The notes beneath the pieces were generated by a model. That model did not search any database. It was not told where the DNA came from and saw nothing but the letters and a program-made list of their open reading frames with translations. The position numbers and the translations under genes were made by a program. A stretch of DNA of 64,000 bases from Jannaschia sp. S6380 (GTDB lineage Bacteria > Pseudomonadota > Alphaproteobacteria > Rhodobacterales > Rhodobacteraceae): assembly GCF_023015695.1 (NCBI RefSeq), contig NZ_JALKAS010000001.1, positions 682,001-746,000 on the forward strand. Direction: 5' to 3'. Of the stretch, positions 53,544 through 63,604 are shown piece after piece; the stretch's first letter is position 1, and each line of letters begins with the position of its first letter.

Positions 53544-54506
53544 TCACGCGTCGCAGCGTGTCCAGCCGATGAACCCGGCTCGGGATCCGGCATCGAGCGT
53601 GTAAATCAGCGTCGACTCGGCAAGTGCGTCGTCCGAAGACCCGTCCTCGGTCGGCGTTATAGAAACCGCCATCCCATCGGTCGAAAGCGAGACAGCATCA
53701 TCGCTCGTAGTCTCCGAAGCAGAGAGGCGGATCAGATCGCCGCTCAGCTTCATCAGAGCTACGGCTTCGCCGTCGACGTCGCCCATGGCAACAGTAGGTT
53801 TGGCCGTGGTGGTGAAGTTGAACGTGCAGGCCGCGCCATCGGGAAACAGCTTGGCGATATCGGCCTCGGTCAGAAATTCCGGATCGATGGCGGCAACCTT
53901 GGCGGTCGAGAGCGCCTCCGAAAGCGGGACGATCTGTGCTTCAGGTGCCTCCTCCTCGGTCCCGTCGCCGTTGGCCTCGATATCCTCGATCAGGTACCGC
54001 ATTTCAGCGATTTCCTTGTCTTGCGCATAAACGATTTCATCAGCGAGCTTCTGGACGCGAGGGTCTGACAGGTTCGATCGCGACGACGTCATGATCGCGA
54101 TGGAATGGTGCGGGATCATAGCGCGCATGAAGCTGGTGTCGCCAACTGTAACCTGGCTTCGAACAAGCCAGAGAGCCCCAGCAAAAACGACGATTGATCC
54201 GAGATAGATTGCAGCGTTCATCGCCTTGCTCTTGTACATACCGAGCATGAAGGTCAGCATTACAAGGGCCATGGCCGCACCCATCACGAAGGCCATGTAA
54301 AAGCGTGTTTCGGACCAGAACAGATGAGTCCACTGGTAGGTATTGAAGTACATCAGAGCGAGCATGATCGCCGTCGACGTGCCGATCATGGCAAAGAATT
54401 TGCCATAGGATGATGTCGAATGCCCCGATGCTCTGTCACGAGCGGTCTGCCGCGCGCCGTGTGAGGCAGTCGCTGCTTGAGTATTCTGATGCGTTGCGTC
54501 AGACAT
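53544..54506 (-). CDS. DUF305 copper-associated membrane protein
   Basis: A 320-residue protein. Three N-terminal spans (FFAMIGTSTAIMLALMYFNT, MAFVMGAAMALVMLTFMLGM, IYLGSIVVFAGALWLVRSQV) are followed by the ferritin-like DUF305 motif FMRAMIPHHSIAIMTSSRS. A C-terminal periplasmic domain (PDGAACTFNFTTTAKPTV) follows. DUF305 proteins accompany copper and silver resistance genes and the HH/M motif may bind metal. CGGAGGATCATC ahead of the ATG at 54506 is a good ribosome-binding site. Confidence 0.85.
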   Translation of the reverse strand: MSDATHQNTQAATASHGARQTARDRASGHSTSSYGKFFAMIGTSTAIMLALMYFNTYQWTHLFWSETRFYMAFVMGAAMALVMLTFMLGMYKSKAMNAAIYLGSIVVFAGALWLVRSQVTVGDTSFMRAMIPHHSIAIMTSSRSNLSDPRVQKLADEIVYAQDKEIAEMRYLIEDIEANGDGTEEEAPEAQIVPLSEALSTAKVAAIDPEFLTEADIAKLFPDGAACTFNFTTTAKPTVAMGDVDGEAVALMKLSGDLIRLSASETTSDDAVSLSTDGMAVSITPTEDGSSDDALAESTLIYTLDAGSRAGFIGWTRCDA

Positions 54507-54537
54507 GATGATCCTCCGGAGTAGTTTCCACAGAAAC

Positions 54538-54559
54538 AACCCTCCAGCGCTGGAGGGTT
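54538..54559. promoter_or_regulatory. 22-bp perfect palindrome between multicopper oxidase and DUF305 genes
   Basis: AACCCTCCAGC is followed directly by its reverse complement GCTGGAGGGTT. As RNA it can form a nine-pair stem with a GCGC loop followed by GTTTC on the minus strand. It could be a terminator/attenuator after the oxidase gene or an operator for a dimeric regulator. Confidence 0.6.
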
Positions 54560-54586
54560 CCGAATAATCAGGATTATCTATTCTTT

Positions 54587-56113
54587 TCAGGTGGCTCTGA
54601 CATCCAGTTCCGTCATCATGCCCGTCGCCATATGCGCCATATGGTGACAATGCAGCATCCACGGCGCCACTTCGCCCGCGTCGAAGGCGACGGTCACCAT
54701 TCCCATCGCGGGGACATGAACTGTATCGCGGACAGCGCCTGCGATGCGGGTTCCGTTGATGTCAACGACCTGGAAGACATGACCGTGTAGATGCATCGGA
54801 TGCGCCATCATCGACATGTTGTGAAACATCATCTCGACGCGTTCGCCCTGAAGGACCGCAATCGGTGTGTGTCGTCCCCAAAGCTGGCCGTTGATCGTCC
54901 AGGAATATGGCGCCATCGACCCGCCAAGCATGATCATATGGGTCCGGTCCGGGCGCTTGATATCGAGCGGGTGCCTCGCGCGGAGAACTAACTCCATCGT
55001 AACATCGCCTGAAAACGCGGGATGGGCGCTGCCGCTTTGGTTTGCCAACTTTGAAACTTCAGCGCCCGCTGGCGCAAGGATGAGCCCGGTCCGTTCCCGT
55101 GCGCCCTCGCGGAGAGCAAGAACCGGCACCGCCAGCCCGCTTTCCGGCATCGTGAGTTCGATATCCAGCCGTTGTCCCATCGCAAGCCCGAACCGCGAGC
55201 CGCGCAGGGGCTCGACCGGGTCTCCGTCCACAGCCACCAGTTCGCCCTGCGCATCTCCGAGATCAATCCAGAACGCAGTCATCGAAGAGGCGTTGATGAT
55301 CCGTAGAAGAACACGCCCCCTCTTATCGACCCGCACAACCTCAGGATCGTCGCGTGTTCGATCGTTCGCGAGATACGCGTCAAACTCGAAATCATTCAGG
55401 TCCATCGGCACGCCGCCATGATCCATGCCAGGCATCGCCATCGCACCATGATCCATTCCTGCCATGCCAGGGATCTGCATGGGGTCCGCGCTGTGGCTGC
55501 CGATTATCCGACGTGGTGTCGTTTCCATCCGGCTGCCATGCTGGACCATGCCGTGATCCATCGCAGCGCCAGAGGTAAAATCCGCCAGAATCTCCTCCCC
55601 GGACCTGAAAGAGAAGTCATGCAGGAACATCACGACCTCCTGCCTGTCGCTTGCTGCGTCCTCGGCGCTGCGCACGATGAGGGGCGCTGCCAGAAGGTCG
55701 ATCTCCTGAGCCGGAACATGGCTGTGCATCCAATAGGTGCCCGGGCGCGGCACGAAATCGAACATCCGGCTGGCCCCCGGTGCGATCATAGGCGCAGTGT
55801 TTGAAACTCCGTCCATGGAGTTCGGCGGAATCTGACCGTGCCAATGCACGATGGTCTCTTCCTTTAAGTCGTTGGTCAGTTGGACCCGAAAACGCGCGCC
55901 GGGATCGAGAACGAGACCGGATCTTCCAGACCCATCCAGAATTCCTTTGACCGTCGCCGCCCTGCCGCCAATGTCGAGCGTTCGCGTGGTGACTTGAAGA
56001 CTGGCCGCGCTCGTCTGCGCGTAAACCGGCCTGCTGACCACAGCCGGAAGAACCGGCATACCGAGCGTCGCCGCAGAGCCGGAGAGGAAGGTGCGCCTCG
56101 AAAGAGACTTTAT
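54587..56113 (-). CDS. Multicopper oxidase (CopA/CueO-like), Tat-type leader with non-canonical start
   Basis: A multicopper oxidase with copper motifs TIVHWHGQIPPN, GTYWMHSHVPAQE, MAHPMHLHGHVFQVVD and PWMLHCHHMAHMATGMM. It contains a Met/His-rich insert (MAGMDHGAMAMPGMDHGG). It oxidises Cu(I) to Cu(II) in the periplasm. The first ATG, at 56059, cuts off a good Tat leader: upstream in frame are SLSRRTFLSGSAATLG codons, but no ATG, GTG, TTG or CTG before the stop at 56126. The likely ancestral start at 56113 now reads ATA. Either ATA is used or the leader is lost; the start is therefore uncertain. Confidence 0.82.
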   Translation of the reverse strand: MKSLSRRTFLSGSAATLGMPVLPAVVSRPVYAQTSAASLQVTTRTLDIGGRAATVKGILDGSGRSGLVLDPGARFRVQLTNDLKEETIVHWHGQIPPNSMDGVSNTAPMIAPGASRMFDFVPRPGTYWMHSHVPAQEIDLLAAPLIVRSAEDAASDRQEVVMFLHDFSFRSGEEILADFTSGAAMDHGMVQHGSRMETTPRRIIGSHSADPMQIPGMAGMDHGAMAMPGMDHGGVPMDLNDFEFDAYLANDRTRDDPEVVRVDKRGRVLLRIINASSMTAFWIDLGDAQGELVAVDGDPVEPLRGSRFGLAMGQRLDIELTMPESGLAVPVLALREGARERTGLILAPAGAEVSKLANQSGSAHPAFSGDVTMELVLRARHPLDIKRPDRTHMIMLGGSMAPYSWTINGQLWGRHTPIAVLQGERVEMMFHNMSMMAHPMHLHGHVFQVVDINGTRIAGAVRDTVHVPAMGMVTVAFDAGEVAPWMLHCHHMAHMATGMMTELDVRAT

Positions 56114-56169
56114 TTTCTTTTGCTTTCAGGAGGGCGCTGTCGCCCGTTGCTACGAGTTGTTGTCTTCGT

Positions 56170-56568
56170 TCAGGATACCGCCGGGCCGCCCGCCAGATCG
56201 CTGAGGATCGGACAGTCTGGGCGATGGTCGCCATGGCAGGACCTGACCAGATGCGAGAGTGTCTCGCGCATGGATTGAAGCTGCGCGATCTTGTCGTCAA
56301 TCGCTGTCAGGTGTTCTTCGGCGACGGCCTTGACCTGAGCACTTTCCCGGCTTTCGTCCTCGTAGAGACTGAGCAATGTCCGACAGTCCTCAATGGAAAA
56401 TCCGAGAGCGCGGGCGCGGCCCAAGAAAGCAAGCTTGTGCAGATCGGTTTCGCGAAATGCTCGATAGCCATTGCCACTGCGTTGTGGGCGCACCAGCCCG
56501 ATATCCTCGTAGTAGCGAATGGTCTTGGGCGGGATGCCAGAGCGTTCCGCGACTTCTCCGATGTTCAT
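56170..56568 (-). CDS. cueR: Copper-responsive MerR-family regulator CueR
   Basis: A 132-residue MerR protein beginning MNIGEVAERSGIPPKTIRYY, with the Cu(I)-binding loop SCHGDHRPDCPIL (Cys-x7-Cys) near the C-terminus, as in CueR/HmrR. It would activate copA and copZ from the 19-bp-spaced promoters at 59123-59153 and 59193-59223. It lies 13 nt after copA on the same strand. The ATG at 56568 is the family start. Confidence 0.9.
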   Translation of the reverse strand: MNIGEVAERSGIPPKTIRYYEDIGLVRPQRSGNGYRAFRETDLHKLAFLGRARALGFSIEDCRTLLSLYEDESRESAQVKAVAEEHLTAIDDKIAQLQSMRETLSHLVRSCHGDHRPDCPILSDLAGGPAVS

Positions 56569-56581
56569 GGGTACGAGTCTC

Positions 56582-59092
<2,511 letters not shown>

Positions 59093-59122
59093 GACGAATC
59101 CCTTCGAATTGGCTTCGATCAT

Positions 59123-59153
59123 GACATAGGGCTTCCAGTCACTGGAAGCTCAA
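59123..59153 (-). promoter_or_regulatory. CueR-type promoter of copA
   Basis: On the minus strand TTGAGC (59148-59153) and TATGTC (59123-59128) are 19 bp apart. The spacer holds the palindrome GCTTCCAGTCACTGGAAGC (plus strand 59131-59149). Overlong 19-bp spacers centred on a dyad are the signature of MerR-family activated promoters. Confidence 0.78.
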
Positions 59154-59192
59154 GAGGGTTTATGGAAATTTCTTGCGGCCGATTTATTATGA

Positions 59193-59223
59193 TTGACCTT
59201 CCACCTGCTGGAATCTCTATCTG
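59193..59223 (+). promoter_or_regulatory. CueR-type promoter of copZ
   Basis: TTGACC (59193-59198) and TATCTG (59218-59223) flank a 19-bp spacer with the dyad CTTCCACCTGCTGGAA. It lies 27 nt ahead of the copZ ATG and faces away from the copA promoter. Confidence 0.72.
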
Positions 59224-59249
59224 GTCTTCAAATCACGAAAGGACTGTGC

Positions 59250-59444
59250 ATGAAATTCCGCGTCCCAGATATGAGCTGCGGCCACTGTACGGCTGCAATT
59301 ACAAAGGAAATCACAGCCCTCGATCCGCAGGCCAAGGTCACTACTGACCTCGAAACGCGCACGGTTGAAGTCACAACGGAACGGCCGAGCACTGCCGTGA
59401 GCGATGCGATCAAGGCCGCAGGATACGAGTCGGCGTTGGTCTGA
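59250..59444 (+). CDS. copZ: Copper chaperone CopZ
   Basis: A 64-residue heavy-metal-associated domain protein: MKFRVPDMSCGHCTAAITKE with the Cu(I) site MSCGHC, then VEVTTERPSTAVSDAIKAAG. It carries Cu(I) in the cytoplasm to CopA and CueR. It is divergent from copA. GAAAGGA precedes the ATG. Confidence 0.92.
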   Translation: MKFRVPDMSCGHCTAAITKEITALDPQAKVTTDLETRTVEVTTERPSTAVSDAIKAAGYESALV

Positions 59445-59446
59445 GG

Positions 59447-60175
59447 TTATTGCCTCGCCGCACGGGCTTCCTCTGCAAGTTGGATCATCTGATCGGCTTC
59501 GATGACGCCAGGCACAAGCGCATCGCCGATCACGAATGAAGGCGTGCCGTTAAAGCCAAGCGCGCGACTGAGTTCCATCGAGGCCGCGATATGCGCGTCG
59601 ATTTCCGGCGCCTCCATATCGCGTCGCAGCTGTGCGATATTCAGTCCGACCTGTTGCGCCACCTGAATGACAGAAGCTTCTTCTGCCCGCCCTGGCATTC
59701 CCATCAGAGCCCAATGAAACTCTTCATATTTGCCCTGCTCCCGCGACGCGAGTGCTGCGCGCGCCGCGAAAACGGAACCGTCGCCAAGGATCGGCCACTC
59801 CCGATAGACCAGCCGGACATTCGGATCTTCTTCGAGCAGTGCTTCAATGTGAGACTTCACGCGACGGCAGTAGGGGCAGTTGTAGTCGAAGAATTCGACG
59901 ACCGTTACATCACCTTCGGGGTTGCCGAGGACCGGCGCATTTGGGTCGTTTTCCAAAAGATCGCGATTGTCCGACAGAACAGTTGCAGCAGCCTCGGCCT
60001 GGCGCCGCTGTTCCCGTTGCTCAATGATCTGCACCGCCTCCAGGACAATTTCGGGATTGTCGCGAATGGCCTCGAGGACCAGCTCCTTGACGCGATCTTC
60101 GCTCAAGCTCTCCGCTTGCGCGGCAATCGGGACAATCAGGGCAGTCACCGCCACCAGTTTCCAAACCAACTGCAT
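59447..60175 (-). CDS. DsbA/DsbG-like periplasmic thioredoxin-fold protein
   Basis: A 242-residue secreted protein with signal peptide (LVAVTALIVPIAAQAESLSE), a helical N-terminal part, active site VVEFFDYNCPYCRRVKSHIE and cis-Pro motif FNGTPSFVIGDALVPGVIEA. It is of the Com1/DsbA type found across alphaproteobacteria and forms or repairs disulfides. Last gene of the minus-strand cytochrome operon, 1 nt after the cytochrome c gene, and convergent with copZ. Confidence 0.9.
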   Translation of the reverse strand: MQLVWKLVAVTALIVPIAAQAESLSEDRVKELVLEAIRDNPEIVLEAVQIIEQREQRRQAEAAATVLSDNRDLLENDPNAPVLGNPEGDVTVVEFFDYNCPYCRRVKSHIEALLEEDPNVRLVYREWPILGDGSVFAARAALASREQGKYEEFHWALMGMPGRAEEASVIQVAQQVGLNIAQLRRDMEAPEIDAHIAASMELSRALGFNGTPSFVIGDALVPGVIEADQMIQLAEEARAARQ

Positions 60176-60176
60176 A

Positions 60177-60662
60177 TCAATCTTCCCTCTTCCGCGTCTC
60201 GCCTTCGGTTCGCGTGGCTTGCATCTCCTGTACGCGCTCCGGCCATGTCGACTGAATGTATCCGAGAATGTTCCAGATCTCCTGATCTGATAGCTGATCC
60301 CCGAAGCCGGGCATGCCGCTGTCGAACTCCATACCCTGGGCCGCCATCAGCTTCCGTCCCCCGAGTTTCGTGTACTCAAAAAGAACCTGATCCCCGTGAT
60401 GCCAGGTGTGGCCGGTCTCGTCGTGCGGAGGTGCCGGCAGACGGCCATCTTCGCCCGGGCTCTGCCAGTCGTCCTGTCCTTCCAGATTGGCCCCATGGCA
60501 GGCCGCGCAATTCTCAATGTAAAGGGCCTCGCCTGCCGAAAGATCCACGTCTTCTGGCATCGCACCGGGACCAGAGCCCGACGCATCTGCCGTCCAGAAA
60601 TAGGCCCCGGCTGCCGCAACGAGAACGAAACCGGCCACTAGGATTGCCGTTCCCCGGATCAT
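60177..60662 (-). CDS. Membrane-anchored cytochrome c
   Basis: A 161-residue protein with an uncleaved N-terminal helix (ILVAGFVLVAAAGAYFWTAD) and one haem site NCAACHGANLEGQ, then a Met ligand probably in SGMPGFGDQLSDQEIWNILG. It overlaps the multicopper oxidase gene by 4 nt, so it may take electrons from, or give them to, that oxidase in copper handling. The electron route is inferred. Confidence 0.88.
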   Translation of the reverse strand: MIRGTAILVAGFVLVAAAGAYFWTADASGSGPGAMPEDVDLSAGEALYIENCAACHGANLEGQDDWQSPGEDGRLPAPPHDETGHTWHHGDQVLFEYTKLGGRKLMAAQGMEFDSGMPGFGDQLSDQEIWNILGYIQSTWPERVQEMQATRTEGETRKRED

Positions 60663-62047
60663 GCCACTTCAATCCAGGTCATCATACCGGCGGCCGCGTG
60701 CGACAGCATATGGCAATGCAGCAGCCACTTTCCGGGGTTGTCCGCCACAAAGGCGATATCTCGGACCTCACCTCGCTCCAGCAGCGTCGTATCCCGAAGC
60801 GGGCCAAGGCTGCCATCAGGCTCAACCTCGTGAAAGTGCATACCATGCAGGTGCATTGCGTGGGGGAACACAGTGTCATTGGTGATCTTCAGACGCACTG
60901 TTTCGCCGTGCGACAAGGATGCCAGTGGCGCACCGTTCATGCCGCCGACACTTCCGTTGAACGCCCAGAAGTTACCGGACTGCATCATGTCGCGCATCGA
61001 CGACATCCGCCGGCCCATCATTGCACCACGCATGCCACCCATCGCGCCGCCTTCCATGAGGAGACTTAGGTCGCGGGCCCCTGCCAGTTGGGGCATGGCG
61101 TGGTTGTTCGGTGGAAGCGGCCCCGGCGCGGCTCTTCGCGACTTGGCACCGTCACCTGTCACTTCGAACGCGACCTGCGAGAAACTCTCATTACGGTCAA
61201 GCTGCACGATATGTCCGGCGCTGCCCGTCTCGGCAATAACATCGACGATAAGGTCAATCCGCTGCGCGGGAGCCAGGATGAAGGTTCCCTCCACCTCCCG
61301 TGGCTGGACCAACGGCATGCCATCCAAGGCGACAATCCAGCCCTCGAGACCGTCTAGCGCCAGTCGGAAAATGCGCGCGTTCGCTGCATTGATCAGGCGC
61401 AGCCGAAGACGCTCGTGACGAATGACCGGTTTGGACAAATTATAGGTGCCATTCGTCGTGATGTAGTTCCCGAGCCGGCCTGCATGGCTCAGATCATGCA
61501 TCGCCCCGAACGTCTCCGCGATCTGAGCCGTGTCGGGATCAATGAGCCAATCGTCGAGGATCAGGACCTCTTCGTGATCGATGTCGAGGGGGTCGGGCTC
61601 TTCGACGATCAAAGCGCCGTGAAGGCCGCGCGCCACCTGCTCAAACGAGCGGTTGTGCGCGTGGTACCAATAGGTCCCTGCATCAGGCACAATGAAATCG
61701 TAGTCGAATGATGCTTCAGGAGCGATCGCTTCCTGAGTGAGACCGGCCACTCCATCCATAGCATTGTCGATGCGGATGCCATGCCAATGTGTCGATGTCG
61801 CGTCGGGCAGACCATTCACCAATCGCCTCTGCACCCGTGCACCCTGCATTACCCGGATTTCTGGCCCCGGCGCCATGCCTTCAAAACCCCAGATACGCGT
61901 TGAGCCGTAGTCCTTAGGCAAAAGCTGAATATCGGCGACACGCGCGTTCAACTCGGGCGAAGCGGCCGCGGCACTTCTCGCCCCAAGGGCAGCGAATGCT
62001 GTTCCTGTCGCGATGAACTGTCTTCGGTTGAGTTTCAGGGTCATCAA
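60659..62047 (-). CDS. Tat-exported multicopper oxidase
   Basis: A 462-residue multicopper oxidase with Tat leader LNRRQFIATGTAFAALGARS. Copper ligands are visible in TSTHWHGIRIDN, GTYWYHAHNRSFEQ, PHAMHLHGMHFHEVE and KWLLHCHMLSHAAAGMM. A Met-rich segment (GGAMGGMRGAMMGRRMSSMR) near residue 340 resembles the Cu(I)-binding insert of CueO. It oxidises periplasmic Cu(I). It is in an operon with cytochromes c, and differs from the oxidase at 54587. Confidence 0.92.
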   Translation of the reverse strand: MMTLKLNRRQFIATGTAFAALGARSAAAASPELNARVADIQLLPKDYGSTRIWGFEGMAPGPEIRVMQGARVQRRLVNGLPDATSTHWHGIRIDNAMDGVAGLTQEAIAPEASFDYDFIVPDAGTYWYHAHNRSFEQVARGLHGALIVEEPDPLDIDHEEVLILDDWLIDPDTAQIAETFGAMHDLSHAGRLGNYITTNGTYNLSKPVIRHERLRLRLINAANARIFRLALDGLEGWIVALDGMPLVQPREVEGTFILAPAQRIDLIVDVIAETGSAGHIVQLDRNESFSQVAFEVTGDGAKSRRAAPGPLPPNNHAMPQLAGARDLSLLMEGGAMGGMRGAMMGRRMSSMRDMMQSGNFWAFNGSVGGMNGAPLASLSHGETVRLKITNDTVFPHAMHLHGMHFHEVEPDGSLGPLRDTTLLERGEVRDIAFVADNPGKWLLHCHMLSHAAAGMMTWIEVA

Positions 62048-62053
62048 GTGCTC

Positions 62054-62959
62054 TCAGTTCTCGGACAAGTCGTTGTCCATGATATAGCTCGCCATCGCAG
62101 CGAGGTCGGCATCACTCAGAAACGCTGTTCCGTAGTTGACAACTTCTGCCATGCTTCCCCCGAAAACATCGCCTTCGGGTGTGATCCCGGTGCGCAGTGC
62201 GTAGGCCAGACTATCCACGTCCCAACCGCCACCTTGTAGATCGGCAGGCAGAATGGAGGGTGCGCTTTTGCCACCCGGCAAGCTGTCGTTGCCAGCAAAG
62301 ATGCGGCTCGCAATCCGTGCGCCTGCCAAGTTCCGATCCGTGTGACAGGCACCGCAATGGGCAGCTCCCCTCACGAGCCACTTTCCGCGATTCCAGGCCT
62401 CGCTGCGGCCTGCCTCTGGAGCTGTATCCGGCTCCGAAAGGTAGGCGGCGCGCCAAAGCTTCAATCCCCAACGTTGATCGAATGGGAAACCGGCCTCGTG
62501 TTCAAGCGACGGTTCTGGAACCGCAGGGACGGTTTGGAATGCGGCCCAGAGGTCGGCGATGTCCTGGTCCGTGAAGCCCGCGTAGAAAGGGTATGTGAAG
62601 GTCGGAAAATACGGGTCACCGCTAGGCGAAACACCCTGCCGGACGGCCCGCGCGAAATCGGACATTGTCCAGGTCCCCATCCCGTGATCGGGATCGGTCG
62701 TCAGGTTCGGCGGATAGAATGTCCCGAAGTCGGTCTCAAGCGGAGCGCCTCCTGCCAGAGGCGCGCCGCCGGCTTCGAAATTGCTGTGACAGGCAATACA
62801 TCCGGAGGCGCGTGCAAGATATGCGCCGCGATCAACATTGCCTTCCAGTTCCTCAAGCGCGCTCGGAGGATCGACTCCGATCGGCCAGGCCATCAGGCCG
62901 GCAACGCCGACCACTCCAAATACACCGACGAGCAGCAAAGACCTGAACAGGCGCGACAC
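62054..62959 (-). CDS. Dihaem cytochrome c
   Basis: A 301-residue protein with an N-terminal span (LLLVGVFGVVGVAGLMAW) and two haem sites, SGCIACHSNFEAGG and HCGACHTDRNLAG. Family-like segments FYPPNLTTDPDHGMGTWTMS and YPFYAGFTDQDIADLWAAF resemble the alcohol-dehydrogenase-type cytochrome subunits. It sits 6 nt ahead of the oxidase gene, and electron transfer in copper oxidation is inferred. Confidence 0.9.
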   Translation of the reverse strand: MSRLFRSLLLVGVFGVVGVAGLMAWPIGVDPPSALEELEGNVDRGAYLARASGCIACHSNFEAGGAPLAGGAPLETDFGTFYPPNLTTDPDHGMGTWTMSDFARAVRQGVSPSGDPYFPTFTYPFYAGFTDQDIADLWAAFQTVPAVPEPSLEHEAGFPFDQRWGLKLWRAAYLSEPDTAPEAGRSEAWNRGKWLVRGAAHCGACHTDRNLAGARIASRIFAGNDSLPGGKSAPSILPADLQGGGWDVDSLAYALRTGITPEGDVFGGSMAEVVNYGTAFLSDADLAAMASYIMDNDLSEN

Positions 62960-62962
62960 GCT

Positions 62963-63580
62963 TCAGTTGTCCTCTGCGCGAAACTTCTGATGACAAGCCG
63001 AACAGGTCTGCGTCACGGCCATGAACCCGGCATTGACCGGCATTTCCGCCAGCATCTCTGTGGTCATCATCTGCGTCGGAGCGCCGCCCATCATGCCTTG
63101 GCCAGTGCCCATCATGGTTTGGTTTCCACCCATCATGACCTGCCCGGTTCCCATCATGCCCTGGCCGGATCCCATCATGCCGCCGCCCGGCATATCACCC
63201 GGTCTTTCCAGACCATTTGCGGCTGCCAGTTTCATTCCTTCGGCAGTGTTCCGGAGGGCTTCTGCCAGCGCCGCAAACTCTTCCCAATCCTCCCAGATCG
63301 TATCAAGCGCCTCGGAGGGTTCCCCATTCGAGCCTTCGGGAAACAACTCGGTCATTTGCTTACCGGCGTGACCAATCATCGTATCGGCGGCATTGCGCAC
63401 CACGTCAGGATCGTACTCGGTCTGACCGCGCATCATAGGTGCGAGACGTTTCATCTCGTCTCCCATCTCGCCCATCGCGTCCATACGCTCTTTCATCACA
63501 CCGGTCGCGCCGGAATGCGCCAATGCGGCCAACCCGACAGATGAAGCAACGAGGGCCGTCATCCAAATTCTTGTGTTCAT
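62963..63580 (-). CDS. Cytochrome c' with methionine-rich repeat insert
   Basis: A 205-residue cytochrome c'. A signal peptide (MTALVASSVGLAALAHSGAT) is followed by the four-helix bundle and the C-terminal haem site QTCSACHQKFRAEDN. Between the third and fourth helices lies an insert of five heptads of the form GMMGTGQ (see repeat at 63087-63191), giving many Met pairs. Usual cytochromes c' are about 150 residues and lack it. A Cu(I)-binding role for the insert is inferred from its sequence and the copper context. Confidence 0.85.
   Translation of the reverse strand: MNTRIWMTALVASSVGLAALAHSGATGVMKERMDAMGEMGDEMKRLAPMMRGQTEYDPDVVRNAADTMIGHAGKQMTELFPEGSNGEPSEALDTIWEDWEEFAALAEALRNTAEGMKLAAANGLERPGDMPGGGMMGSGQGMMGTGQVMMGGNQTMMGTGQGMMGGAPTQMMTTEMLAEMPVNAGFMAVTQTCSACHQKFRAEDN
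63087..63191. repeat. Five 21-bp tandem repeats encoding Met-rich heptads
   Basis: Each unit starts CCCATCATG (at 63087, 63108, 63129, 63150 and 63171) and encodes a heptad with MMG on the minus strand. It lies inside the cytochrome c' gene. Unit number may vary by slippage without breaking the frame. Confidence 0.88.
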
Positions 63581-63604
63581 GTTGCTTTTCCTTCTGCTCG
63601 GTTC

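Noticed and set aside
63061..63200. Possible CRISPR-like array because of regular repeats
   Set aside because: The units are contiguous 21-bp tandem repeats with no spacers, within a cytochrome c' reading frame.
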